A model generated the notes under the pieces. It did not search any database, was not told the origin of the DNA, and worked only from the letters and a program-made list of their open reading frames with translations. A stretch of 64,000 bases of DNA from an uncultured Sulfurovum sp. (GTDB taxonomy: Bacteria; Campylobacterota; Campylobacteria; Campylobacterales; Sulfurovaceae). Position numbers and translations under genes: made by a program. Position 1 is the stretch's first letter, and every line of letters begins with the position of its first letter. Positions 18,092-26,241 of this stretch are shown in pieces. The stretch spans positions 284,567 through 348,566 of the forward strand of contig CACVAS010000058.1 of NCBI GenBank assembly GCA_902727855.1. Direction: 5' to 3'.

Positions 18092-18766
18092 TTAAATAGT
18101 ATCTTTATGTATGTGTAATAGTTCTGCCAATTTAAAATCTTCTGGTTCGTCTATATCTATAGCCTCTAGTTTATTGACTTCAAAGATCTGTGGTTTTAAA
18201 CCTATACGTTTTTTACCAACATTATCAAAAGAACTTTTAGAGAATATGTAAAAGTTAGAGTTCTCTTCGTAGAGTGGTTCTAGATCTTGAGTTCTTAAAA
18301 GTTCTTCGGGGTTATGGTTCACAGGGGTTGCATCTTTATCATAAAAACGTGTTTGTATCTTAGTCACACCAAATAAAGAATCGTTTGTTTTCAATTGTCT
18401 AAAGTAAGCTTCTATAGCTCTATCTATTGTTTCACTTCGTACAAGTGGGTTGGTACTATGTGTTTGTAAAAAATGTTCACCCTCAAGTTTATTTAAATCA
18501 TAATCTATGATGATGTTCATAGAAACATCACCACCCTGTATAGATTCAGGCCTATCAATAATAATTACTTTATCCCCAAAGTGTTTTGTTGCATCTTCAG
18601 CGATGATAGGGCTATCGGTATTGATAACTACACTCTCAACATATTGAGATGCCAAAAGTGCCTTCATGACAGCATGATAAAGCGGTGCACCATCAAAATA
18701 ACGCATATTTTTATTGGGTACGCGTTCAGAGTTCCCTTTCATGGGCAAAAGAGCCGTTATTTTCAT
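18092..18766 (-). CDS. Acylneuraminate/CMP-sugar-type cytidylyltransferase
   Basis: About 224 residues of the NeuA/KdsB-like family, which activates ulosonic acids with CTP. The N-terminus has ALLPMKGNSERVPNKN, a variant of the family's LxARGGSKxxxxKN loop, followed by VVINTDSPIIAEDA, FLQTHSTNPLV and the C-terminal EAIDIDEPEDFKLAE, whose aspartates bind the metal. The track start (18832) is too long: ATG 18766 has AAGGA seven bases upstream and starts MKITALLPMKG. It is the first gene of the block running down to at least 14165 and probably to 6476. The activated compound is unknown; no NeuB or KdsA homologue is in the window. Confidence 0.87.
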   Translation of the reverse strand: MKITALLPMKGNSERVPNKNMRYFDGAPLYHAVMKALLASQYVESVVINTDSPIIAEDATKHFGDKVIIIDRPESIQGGDVSMNIIIDYDLNKLEGEHFLQTHSTNPLVRSETIDRAIEAYFRQLKTNDSLFGVTKIQTRFYDKDATPVNHNPEELLRTQDLEPLYEENSNFYIFSKSSFDNVGKKRIGLKPQIFEVNKLEAIDIDEPEDFKLAELLHIHKDTI

Positions 18767-18826
18767 GCATAAATCCTTAATACTATATGTTAGAAGGATT
18801 ATACAATAAACTTTATAATGTTGTAG

Positions 18827-18861
18827 TACCACAAAACTTTCAACGAGTGAGCTTTGTGGTA
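18827..18861. terminator. Stem-loop between secreted fibre-like gene and cytidylyltransferase gene
   Basis: A perfect 9-bp inverted repeat, TACCACAAA and TTTGTGGTA, with a 17-base loop, begins 8 bases after the stop of the 18869-20233 gene. It could end that transcript, but no long T-run follows on the minus strand, so a role as an operator for the cytidylyltransferase operon is also possible. Confidence 0.45.
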
Positions 18862-18868
18862 AAGAGGT

Positions 18869-20233
18869 TTATTTTAAGTTCACAGAAACTTTGTCTGCCT
18901 TAATGGTAGAGGTATCTAATGCCAAATTCGTAAGTAATGACTCTACTTTTACCAATCTTTTTTGCATAGCCTCAAGCTTGCTTATTTTCTCTTCCATTAG
19001 TTTCATCTGTACTGTTTTGGAAACAAGAGCCTCTTCTTGCTGAAGGGTATAAAGTGTTAATTCTTCTACTTTTTCAAGTAAGGTCATTTGAAGACCAGAA
19101 AGATTTATTACACCTGCTTTTCCTACTTCATCCGCAGAGACTACACCAGGTAAATGGTTGTTTTTGCTAATGTAGGTTTTTAACTCATGTAACGGCATAA
19201 GCTTATAATCTTCTTCAAAAACGTAATCAGGTACATTCATTTGTGTACCATTTACATAGAGATTACCATTTGGTATGATAACATCACCATGATTTTTTAT
19301 CTCAATACCTACTACAGCAGTTGTAGAGTTATAAGGGGTTGTTGCAATTTCAATTTTTGTTCCAGTATTGGTACCTGACCAGTCACCCACCGCACGCACC
19401 ATCATGTAGGCTTTTGCCCCAGTCCAGTCAGTACCATCATGTCCTCTCCATGCGAAAGAACCCAAAACATTTTTATTTTTTGTATTTGCCACATTTCCAC
19501 TACCATCAGACCCCCCGTGCCTACTGGTAAACTGTGGTGCATCATACTCACCTGCTCCAACTGTAGTCAAAACAAGTCTCGCACCATCTTCTTCTTGGTA
19601 TACATCAAGTTTTTCTACAGGTGCATTATTCCCTATCCCAATACCCTTTTCACCAACTACCAAACTATCGGTTTGAGCATTATTTAGTATCTTCATTGGT
19701 TCAGTGGAAGGGGAAGAAGTACGATTGATAATCTCTAAGGTATTATAGACAGAATGGGCATTTATTGCCCACTCAGAAGAGCCATCTTTTAAATCTATGC
19801 GACCATCAGATGCATCAAGTTTAATATAATCTAAATCATCCACTACATCTAAATCTGTTGTTGGGGTTGTTGTCCCAACTCCTAATCTATCTAAAGACCT
19901 ATCGATAAATACTGAACCATTTGCAAACGCAACATCACCGGATGAGTCAACCATAATACTATTTTCATTATTTAGTGAATGCATTATGCGAAAAACTGTC
20001 TTGGCATTATGGTTTACATCATCAATATCATCTTGGAGATAAAAACTAGCCGTCCCCCCATATAAATACCATTCTGCTCCTGAACCAGAGTCTGTTTCAT
20101 CAAACCACAGTGAAGGACTACCAGTTGAAACAATAGTTGCAGGAGATGCAATATCTTCTGCTTTACTCATAGAAATAGTCAATGTCGATACTAACAGCAC
20201 TGATGCCAACATAGATAATTTTATGTTTTGCAT
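18869..20233 (-). CDS. Secreted fibre-like protein with C-terminal coiled coil
   Basis: A 454-residue protein with a signal peptide (KLSMLASVLLVSTLTISMSKAED). Short beta-structured repeats follow: RLGVGTTTPTTDLDV and GIGIGNNAPVEKLDV have the 'GVGTxxPxxxLDV' pattern seen in phage tail-fibre-like and TMF-type surface proteins. Near the C-terminus, ELKTYISKNNHLPGV with a hydrophobic heptad region (LLEKVEELTLYTLQQ and beyond) matches the chaperone-like stalk of such fibres, widespread in Bacteroidota. It is 3 bp downstream of another secreted protein gene, with which it is surely cotranscribed. Role in adhesion or surface decoration is inferred. The S74 autocatalytic peptidase residues are not evident. 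Confidence 0.8.
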   Translation of the reverse strand: MQNIKLSMLASVLLVSTLTISMSKAEDIASPATIVSTGSPSLWFDETDSGSGAEWYLYGGTASFYLQDDIDDVNHNAKTVFRIMHSLNNENSIMVDSSGDVAFANGSVFIDRSLDRLGVGTTTPTTDLDVVDDLDYIKLDASDGRIDLKDGSSEWAINAHSVYNTLEIINRTSSPSTEPMKILNNAQTDSLVVGEKGIGIGNNAPVEKLDVYQEEDGARLVLTTVGAGEYDAPQFTSRHGGSDGSGNVANTKNKNVLGSFAWRGHDGTDWTGAKAYMMVRAVGDWSGTNTGTKIEIATTPYNSTTAVVGIEIKNHGDVIIPNGNLYVNGTQMNVPDYVFEEDYKLMPLHELKTYISKNNHLPGVVSADEVGKAGVINLSGLQMTLLEKVEELTLYTLQQEEALVSKTVQMKLMEEKISKLEAMQKRLVKVESLLTNLALDTSTIKADKVSVNLK

Positions 20234-20236
20234 AAC

Positions 20237-20620
20237 TTACTCCTCTTCTTTTGTAATCATTTGACCATCTGTAACTTCAACTGAACCACCAGCATAATCA
20301 CTTTTTATACTTGTATCTACTTCTGATATTTCTTCCTCTCCCTCAACAGGGACTATATCTGTAGCTTTTGGAATGACTCTTACATCATATCTGTATGCAC
20401 CATCTGCACCTGAAGGAGTCCAGCTAAATGTGTTACCCTCATACTTTTCATTGACGATTACTTTATCATCCGGTCCGACTATCTTGGCTACCACTGTTCC
20501 GTCTATAGTAGAAGTTAGAGTTAGCATTTCTACTGACTTCTCTACTGTCATATCTGCAAGTGCACCCACACTTGATACTACTCCAACGAGTAGACATTTT
20601 ATTAAAATATTATTTTTCAT
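20237..20620 (-). CDS. Secreted protein of unknown function
   Basis: A 127-residue protein with an N-terminal signal peptide (KCLLVGVVSSVGALAD). The mature part has a beta-rich segment, TIDGTVVAKIVGPDDKVIVN followed by FSWTPSGADGAYRYDVRV, which looks like one Ig/FN3-type sandwich. The tail is acidic (VEGEEEISEVDT and ending KEEE). GGGG-rich Shine-Dalgarno sequence lies upstream of the ATG. It is the first gene of a two-gene unit with the fibre-like gene, so the two proteins may act together at the cell surface. I do not recognise the family. Confidence 0.75.
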   Translation of the reverse strand: MKNNILIKCLLVGVVSSVGALADMTVEKSVEMLTLTSTIDGTVVAKIVGPDDKVIVNEKYEGNTFSWTPSGADGAYRYDVRVIPKATDIVPVEGEEEISEVDTSIKSDYAGGSVEVTDGQMITKEEE

Positions 20621-20641
20621 ATGTTCCCCTTTAATATTGAG

Positions 20642-20683
20642 ATAATATAACTATAACATATATTTGTGACAAAGTGTGACAAA
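20642..20683 (-). promoter_or_regulatory. Candidate promoter with direct-repeat operator
   Basis: In the 67-bp gap upstream of the secreted pair, the sequence TGTGACAAA occurs twice on the plus strand (20665-20673 and 20675-20683), exactly 10 bp apart, so both would lie on one face of the helix. Reading the minus strand, an AT-rich TATATTAT stretch (20642-20649) could be the -10 element, about 20 bases from the ATG. The arrangement suggests an activator or repressor site; the regulator is unknown. Confidence 0.4.
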
Positions 20684-20687
20684 ATAT

Positions 20688-21665
20688 TTATTCATTTATA
20701 TGATATGTATATGTATTTTTAAGTATTTGTGACTTTATATTACTGTGAGTGTTTATGTTGCCAAATACTTTTTGTGTAAACTTCAAAGCTCCACTATGAG
20801 CTAAGTGAGTATCGTCCTTAAAGTCTTCATAGCTTAAGTTAAAATCTTCAGGCCAAAGGCTGCCAATTACCTTACTTTTTCCCAAATGCTTATTAAGCAT
20901 TTCTATAAGCATATTATCATAAGCTTTTGCTTCATTAGCATAAATTTTTTGCCATGTATATGTTGGAGTGAATACAAAAATAAAATCTGTACCTTGTCTT
21001 TCAAGTTCTTCTTTAAGTTCTTTTAAATATTTAATGCCATGTTCTGAAACAGGGAATAGTTCTAAGGGTTCATAAACTTGTTTTGAAACTTTCCTTTTAG
21101 AATATGTATTAAATTTTTTATGTTTTAATGCAGAATATCCATTGGTCCTAGAACGATTAGAGTTTTTAAACTCTAAAGACTTTACAAAAGTTTGGAAAGA
21201 AAAAAAGTAATTATTATGTTTATTATGATTTTTTTCTAAATATTTCCACTGTTCATAGCTTAAAAAAATCTCCTCGTATGTATTGTACGGATAATACTTT
21301 TCACCCAACATATGAGGTTCTAGCGTATAGTAAACCGTCTTTAATTTTGAAAACTTATCTCTATTTTTCATAAATGTTGTGTACATTCTAAAAGGACTTG
21401 CGGCATTTTCACCTATATTTACAATATCTTTAAATTCATAGCCCTTATTTAACTTAGCTATCTCTGATGGTATGATGTGATATCTTGCATGTGAACTCCC
21501 CATGATAGCTATTTTGGGTTTTCCTTTTACCCATGAGGCGTCATTATATAACTCAGTATATAAATTGAGGTTGTATATAGGAGTAAACTTAAAAAGTACA
21601 AATTGTCCAATAGGGCCAAACACAATAACAATGAGTAATATATTTAAAGTAAACTTTTTATTCAT
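20688..21665 (-). CDS. SGNH/GDSL-like acyltransferase partner (AlgJ/DltD-like), membrane-anchored
   Basis: A 325-residue protein with one N-terminal membrane anchor (LNILLIVIVFGPIGQFVLF) and an extracytoplasmic SGNH-hydrolase-like domain. The Ser block is IAIMGSSHARYH near residue 55, and the C-terminal Asp-His pair is DDTHLAHSGA near 295. Proteins of this kind accept acetyl groups exported by an MBOAT protein and transfer them to glycans in the periplasm (AlgJ/AlgX, DltD, PatB analogues). It lies 11 bp downstream of an MBOAT gene, which makes the pair functionally coherent as polysaccharide O-acetylation. Exact subfamily is not resolved. Confidence 0.8.
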   Translation of the reverse strand: MNKKFTLNILLIVIVFGPIGQFVLFKFTPIYNLNLYTELYNDASWVKGKPKIAIMGSSHARYHIIPSEIAKLNKGYEFKDIVNIGENAASPFRMYTTFMKNRDKFSKLKTVYYTLEPHMLGEKYYPYNTYEEIFLSYEQWKYLEKNHNKHNNYFFSFQTFVKSLEFKNSNRSRTNGYSALKHKKFNTYSKRKVSKQVYEPLELFPVSEHGIKYLKELKEELERQGTDFIFVFTPTYTWQKIYANEAKAYDNMLIEMLNKHLGKSKVIGSLWPEDFNLSYEDFKDDTHLAHSGALKFTQKVFGNINTHSNIKSQILKNTYTYHINE

Positions 21666-21676
21666 TATTCTTTCAC

Positions 21677-23089
21677 CTAGAAATTAAAATATAAAAATTC
21701 TGTTGGTCTATGCATAAAGTACATTGAAAACAATAGAGTTACTGCAGTTACAACCATATAGCGTGTTGTACCCTTAAAACTAACTCTCCACTGCATCGAA
21801 TTAGGTATAAAGAGACTTATAATAAGAGCTAAACTTAAAAAGATATATAATTTTTCACTTGGTTCTTTGGAAGATAAGACAGATAGTTTGGTCGCTAGTT
21901 CTGGTGTTGTCAAGAACATACCTTTTAAAACCTTAGTAGCATCACTCCATTCTTTAGCTCTAAAAAACACCCAAGCTATATTAATAAAATTAAAAGTTAT
22001 AAACCATGCCAAAAACTTAGGCATTGTAAAACCTAAACTTTCCCATAGTCTGTGTATGACTAATGCAAGTCCATGTAAAAATCCCCAAAAGACAAATGTC
22101 CATCCTGCGCCATGCCAAATGCCACCAAGAATGAATGTAGCCATAAGGTTTACATATGTTCTCAATGAACCTTTCCTATTGCCACCTAAGGGAATATAAA
22201 TATAATCTCTTAGAAATCTACTTAAAGTAATATGCCACCTTCTCCAAAAGTCTTGTATGTCTAAAGCTTTATATGGACTATTAAAGTTAATTGGGAGCTT
22301 TATATTAAATAGTAGTGCTGTACCTATAGCCATATCTGTATATCCACTAAAATCAAAATAGAGTTGAAAAGTATAAGATAGTGATGTCACCCAGGCTTCA
22401 ACGAATGTCAATATCTCTAGTGTATCAAAACCTTTAGTTGCCCAAACAGCAAAGGTGTCAGCGATTACAACCTTTTTGAACAACCCCATAGAAAAAATAA
22501 AAATACCCAAAGCTATATTTTTATATTTTTTAACTAAATTCCACTTAGACGCAAACTGTGGCATCATTTCGGAGTGATGTACTATTGGACCAGCAATCAA
22601 TTGAGGGAAAAAAGTAACAAAAAGTGCATAGTTTAAAAAATCATATTCTGCTGTTTCTCTTCTATATGAATCTACTAAATAGGCAATTTGTTGAAATGTA
22701 AAGAAAGAGATAGCAAGAGGTAAAGCAAGATGCAGTAAAGGAACTGAACCATCAAAAGCAAAGTTGAAATTTTCAATTAAAAAATCAGTATACTTGAAAT
22801 AGCCCAAAAGTGAGATATTTCCAATGATACCAAAAATCAATAATGATTTTTTATGTATCTTTACCTTTTTAAAGTTCTCATTTAAAGAGTTGCCAACCAT
22901 ATAATTAAAAAGCATTGAACTTAAAATTAATGGTAAATAGGCAATATCCCACCAACTATAAAAGAATAGAGATCCAAAAATGAGAAGACCTTTTGCACCT
23001 ACTATCAATCTTTTTTCTAATAAAAAAAAATATAGAAAAAAGGTTAGTGGTAAAAATGTAAATATAAATAAATAGGAATTAAAGAGCAA
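21677..23089 (-). CDS. MBOAT-family O-acyltransferase (AlgI/DltB-like)
   Basis: A 470-residue polytopic protein with the MBOAT hallmarks. LFVTFFPQLIAGPIVHHSEM lies near residue 165, SGYTDMAIGTALLF near 250, DFWRRWHITLSRFLRDYIYIP (RWHxTLSxxLRDYxYxP) near 285, and GGIWHGAGWTFVFWGFLHG with the catalytic His near 330. MBOAT proteins carry acyl groups across the inner membrane for O-acetylation of alginate, peptidoglycan or other polymers. The SGNH protein encoded next is the likely periplasmic partner. A run of nine A/T bases occurs in the 5-prime part of the gene; the frame is intact in this sequence. Confidence 0.93.
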   Translation of the reverse strand: MLFNSYLFIFTFLPLTFFLYFFLLEKRLIVGAKGLLIFGSLFFYSWWDIAYLPLILSSMLFNYMVGNSLNENFKKVKIHKKSLLIFGIIGNISLLGYFKYTDFLIENFNFAFDGSVPLLHLALPLAISFFTFQQIAYLVDSYRRETAEYDFLNYALFVTFFPQLIAGPIVHHSEMMPQFASKWNLVKKYKNIALGIFIFSMGLFKKVVIADTFAVWATKGFDTLEILTFVEAWVTSLSYTFQLYFDFSGYTDMAIGTALLFNIKLPINFNSPYKALDIQDFWRRWHITLSRFLRDYIYIPLGGNRKGSLRTYVNLMATFILGGIWHGAGWTFVFWGFLHGLALVIHRLWESLGFTMPKFLAWFITFNFINIAWVFFRAKEWSDATKVLKGMFLTTPELATKLSVLSSKEPSEKLYIFLSLALIISLFIPNSMQWRVSFKGTTRYMVVTAVTLLFSMYFMHRPTEFLYFNF

Positions 23090-23099
23090 TATTTACCTA

Positions 23100-24995
23100 C
23101 TAAAATAATTTATCATAATCTTTTCTCTCGAAAAGTTCAAGCTTCCCGCCAACAGTTGCATTATAAATTTTACGTCCATCTTCTTCAAACGCTTCTTTAC
23201 ATTTTTCATAGTTCATAAGCACTCTGTCAAGTTTTGGATCATGCCACTTTTTACCTTTTCCAAAGTAGTCTGGATGAAAGTGATTTGGATCATCTTCATT
23301 ACTTTCGTATGTATTTCCAGTAATTTCTGTACTTGTAGGTACATCATAAGAAAAGTCCATTCCTATAAGATAAACTTCAGTGAAACCTAAATAATAGGCT
23401 AATTGTAGTTGCATCATAGTAACAGATTGACCAGCATAAGCCTTCTCTGAAAAATCAGTAGAAAACTGTGCTATAGGGTTTTTGCTATTATAGAAAGATA
23501 AATCCGCATTAAAAAAATGTGTTTTTTTAGTCTTTCTAATTTTATTTTTATATATATAAGGAAAAAATCTATGTTCACAATCAAATTTATTTATTTCTTT
23601 GATATTATCATTTACTACATGACCATCTTCTACCATATAAAAGTTTGGTCTATATCCCATTTCTCTAGTTTTATAAAAAATTCCATTCACAGCGAAACTA
23701 TATTCATCTTTTAGTAATGATAAGTCACATTTATTTAAAGATGGGCCATTTCCAATTACAAAACATCTTTCTCCTTGAAACATATTATGATATTGTTTCA
23801 ATTCTATTTTATCTTTATTTGTAAAAGTTGGTTTTTTTAATTTAGGCATAATAGTATTTCCTAAAATTGTTTTAACAACTTGTCTCTTATTTGATTTTTT
23901 TGGTAAAATCTTATCGATTATCTTTTTCATATCTTTTTTAGATCCTTTGTATTTTTTCAACTCTTCTACTTGTTTCTCTAATTCTAAAATTCTATTTTTA
24001 TAATTGATAATATCTAAGCTATCAATTTGTAAATTTTTATCAAATTTTTCATTATAATATTTAGCACATTTCTTACTAAGATCATTATCATATTCCAATA
24101 ACATTTTAATGTTACTTTCTGTCAATATATTATCTTCTAGTAAGTTTTTTCTAACAATTGATTCTAAATAAGTTTTTTCTTTATCTAAAAGTGTTGAGTG
24201 TTCTATTCGACTAAAAAGCCCCATTGTAAAATGAAAATATCTTCGTAAATAATATAAGTAGTTTTTATCTAAAATATTATTTTGTAACAAATATCTTTTT
24301 GTATCTCTAACTATAAAGAAAATGTCATCAATGTGCTTTTGAGTAATACTTTTACTAATAGAATCTTTACGTTGTAGCCAATTATAAAAATTTTCAGAAA
24401 CTGAACCTATTTTTTGACTCTTTATAAAAAGTTTGTATGTTATTGCCACATCCTCATGATATAAATCTTTGGGGTATAACAATTTATTTTTAATAAAAAG
24501 ATCTTTTTTAAATATTTTATTACAAGCCATAGATGTAATCTTTGATGATAACATTCGAGAACAAATATAATCATTATCAAAAATTTCATTTTTCATTACC
24601 GTCTGATATAAAATATTGCCTTTAGTATCAACTTGGCTAAAACCACAAATAACAATGTCTAATTTATCATTTTTAGCCTTGTTGTACATAGTTTCAAGCA
24701 TAATACTATCTATATAATCATCTGAATCTAAAAATGCTAAATACTCTCCTTCACTATTCACTATACCACTATTTCTTGCTTCACTAAGTCCTTTATTTCC
24801 CTGATCGATAATTTTAATTCGAGAATCTTTTTTTGCATACTGTTCCAATATCTTAATACTATTATCATTGGATCCATCGTTAATGGTTATGATTTCAATA
24901 TTTTTAAGCGTTTGTATGACTACAGAGTCTAAACACTTTTCAAGATATTGTTCAACGTTATATACAGGGATAATTAAACTAATGTATGGTTTCAT
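23100..24995 (-). CDS. Fusion of GT2 glycosyltransferase and DUF115/MptE-like domain
   Basis: A 631-residue two-domain protein. Residues 1-330 are a GT2 domain (ISLIIPVYNVEQYLEKCL, ITINDGSNDNS, GLSEARNSGI, LAFLDSDDYID). A basic coiled linker (about 335-385, ILELEKQVEELKKYKGSKKD) follows. The C-terminal domain (about 395-631) contains CFVIGNGPSLNKCDLSLLKD, YRPNFYMVEDG, YLIGMDFSYD and a final NATVGGKLELF. That pattern matches the DUF115/6-hydroxymethylpterin-pyrophosphokinase-like fold, related to Maf motility-accessory glycosyltransferases, and also recalls GT42 sialyltransferases (GNGPSL). A second transferase activity is likely. It overlaps the methyltransferase gene by 17 bp and precedes the MBOAT gene by 10 bp. 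Confidence 0.82.
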   Translation of the reverse strand: MKPYISLIIPVYNVEQYLEKCLDSVVIQTLKNIEIITINDGSNDNSIKILEQYAKKDSRIKIIDQGNKGLSEARNSGIVNSEGEYLAFLDSDDYIDSIMLETMYNKAKNDKLDIVICGFSQVDTKGNILYQTVMKNEIFDNDYICSRMLSSKITSMACNKIFKKDLFIKNKLLYPKDLYHEDVAITYKLFIKSQKIGSVSENFYNWLQRKDSISKSITQKHIDDIFFIVRDTKRYLLQNNILDKNYLYYLRRYFHFTMGLFSRIEHSTLLDKEKTYLESIVRKNLLEDNILTESNIKMLLEYDNDLSKKCAKYYNEKFDKNLQIDSLDIINYKNRILELEKQVEELKKYKGSKKDMKKIIDKILPKKSNKRQVVKTILGNTIMPKLKKPTFTNKDKIELKQYHNMFQGERCFVIGNGPSLNKCDLSLLKDEYSFAVNGIFYKTREMGYRPNFYMVEDGHVVNDNIKEINKFDCEHRFFPYIYKNKIRKTKKTHFFNADLSFYNSKNPIAQFSTDFSEKAYAGQSVTMMQLQLAYYLGFTEVYLIGMDFSYDVPTSTEITGNTYESNEDDPNHFHPDYFGKGKKWHDPKLDRVLMNYEKCKEAFEEDGRKIYNATVGGKLELFERKDYDKLF

Positions 24996-26241
24996 GTATT
25001 ACCTTTACTATGTTTATACACATTTTATATTTTTTTATAAGCCGCAAGGATAATCTACTATTATTAACATTACTTGCCATTTCTTTTAAACTCTTTATGA
25101 AATTATCTTTTTCGAAAATTTCTTTATCTCTAGTCTCTATTCTTTCTTTCTGTTTTTCTATTTCTTTATCTCTAGTCTCTATTCTTTCTTTCTGTTTTTC
25201 TATTTCTTTATCTCTAGTCTCTATTCTTTCTTTCTGTTTTTCTATTTCTTTATCTCTAGTCTCTATTCTTTCTTTCTGTTTTTCTATTATTTCTTTTTGC
25301 TTCATTGCATACATTTGATTATCTTCCAAAAACTTTAAATAATGTTGTATACGATGGTAATCATTAGATACGAGATTATTTCGAATATTTTTAATTTGAA
25401 AAACGGCTTCTACTTCTTCATTACCCTCTAGCAATGAAAAACTATTCTTTCCTAAGATATTGGTAAGTGTTATCAACGAAAAGTTGTACATGTGTGCATG
25501 CACAGCATAACCTAAAAATGAGAAATTATAGTAGGGTTTATTATGATTTTTTAATATACCTGGTACTTCTATATACAATAATCCATCATTATTAAGTAGC
25601 TTTACTAAAGTATTTAACTCATCTTCCAAATCAATAAAATGTTCAAATACATGGCTTAAGATAATAATATCGAATTTTTTATTTAATTTTAAGACAGAGG
25701 AAGCGTTACCTTCAATCATATTTAGGTTGCGCTTTTGACATTGTCTAATGCAATCATGTGAATATTCAGTTCCATATAACTCAATATCCATGAGTTTTTC
25801 AATAGATTTTTGTCTAAATTCATCTAGTACATTTCCTACTCCCGCTCCAATCTCAAGAATATCAAGGTGTTTTTTATCTTTTACATACGGATAAAGTGTA
25901 TTAAATATCTTCTTTCCTTGTCCTGACTTAAAGAGTGCAACTTGATTATCAAGATTTTCTTTACCATAATTAAGAGGGTGATAGTATTTTTCATAATAAT
26001 ACGGTAGAGAATCTTGTGTCATACGTGGACTTGTCATAATTAGCCCACAGTTTGTACATACATAACTACCAAAAGGTAAATCAAATCTATCAACTTCAAG
26101 TAGTTTTTCTAAATTATCATTATTGCAACAGATACAATAATTAACCTTTTCAAGCTTGATTTTATAGCTTTGTATATCTTGAATTAAAAGCTCTTTATAT
26201 TTTTTTGTAACATCACTTAATGTACGTAATCCTATTTGCAT
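24979..26241 (-). CDS. SAM methyltransferase with N-terminal Zn-knuckle and C-terminal repeat coiled coil
   Basis: A 420-residue protein. Residues 35-70 carry CxxC pairs (CICC and YVCTNCGL) of the zinc-binding methyltransferase type. The SAM-binding core follows, with LDILEIGAGVGNVLDEF (motif I), FDIIILSHVFEHFID and GLLYIEVPG. From about residue 310 the chain becomes a long coiled coil containing four units of EKQKERIETRDKEI, with Ile every seventh position. A basic amphipathic C-terminus follows (SLRLIKKYKM). It overlaps wzt by one base and lies in the Wzm/Wzt operon, the position occupied in E. coli O9a by WbdD, a capping methyltransferase whose coiled coil measures chain length. Substrate is unknown. 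Confidence 0.85.
   Translation of the reverse strand: MQIGLRTLSDVTKKYKELLIQDIQSYKIKLEKVNYCICCNNDNLEKLLEVDRFDLPFGSYVCTNCGLIMTSPRMTQDSLPYYYEKYYHPLNYGKENLDNQVALFKSGQGKKIFNTLYPYVKDKKHLDILEIGAGVGNVLDEFRQKSIEKLMDIELYGTEYSHDCIRQCQKRNLNMIEGNASSVLKLNKKFDIIILSHVFEHFIDLEDELNTLVKLLNNDGLLYIEVPGILKNHNKPYYNFSFLGYAVHAHMYNFSLITLTNILGKNSFSLLEGNEEVEAVFQIKNIRNNLVSNDYHRIQHYLKFLEDNQMYAMKQKEIIEKQKERIETRDKEIEKQKERIETRDKEIEKQKERIETRDKEIEKQKERIETRDKEIFEKDNFIKSLKEMASNVNNSRLSLRLIKKYKMCINIVKVIHETIH
25118..25285 (-). repeat. Four perfect 42-bp tandem repeats within the methyltransferase gene
   Basis: The unit ATTTCTTTATCTCTAGTCTC... (plus strand) is repeated at 25118, 25160, 25202 and 25244 with no mismatches over 168 bp. 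Each unit codes for 14 residues, EKQKERIETRDKEI, i.e. exactly two heptads, so adding or losing a unit keeps both the reading frame and the coiled-coil register. Perfect identity points to recent expansion or ongoing homogenisation. Confidence 0.98.

Noticed and set aside
23022-23030. Run of nine A on the plus strand in the 5' part of the MBOAT gene, a possible phase-variation tract
   Set aside because: The gene is intact, the genome is AT-rich so such runs are expected by chance, and phase variation in this phylum mostly uses G/C runs.
25118-25285. Tandem repeats considered as a CRISPR array
   Set aside because: The units are contiguous with no spacers and encode heptads in an intact frame; no cas genes are present.
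24986-25318. Plus-strand ORF of 110 aa with SLVSILSFCFSI repeats
   Set aside because: It is the antisense shadow of the coiled-coil repeat of the methyltransferase gene.
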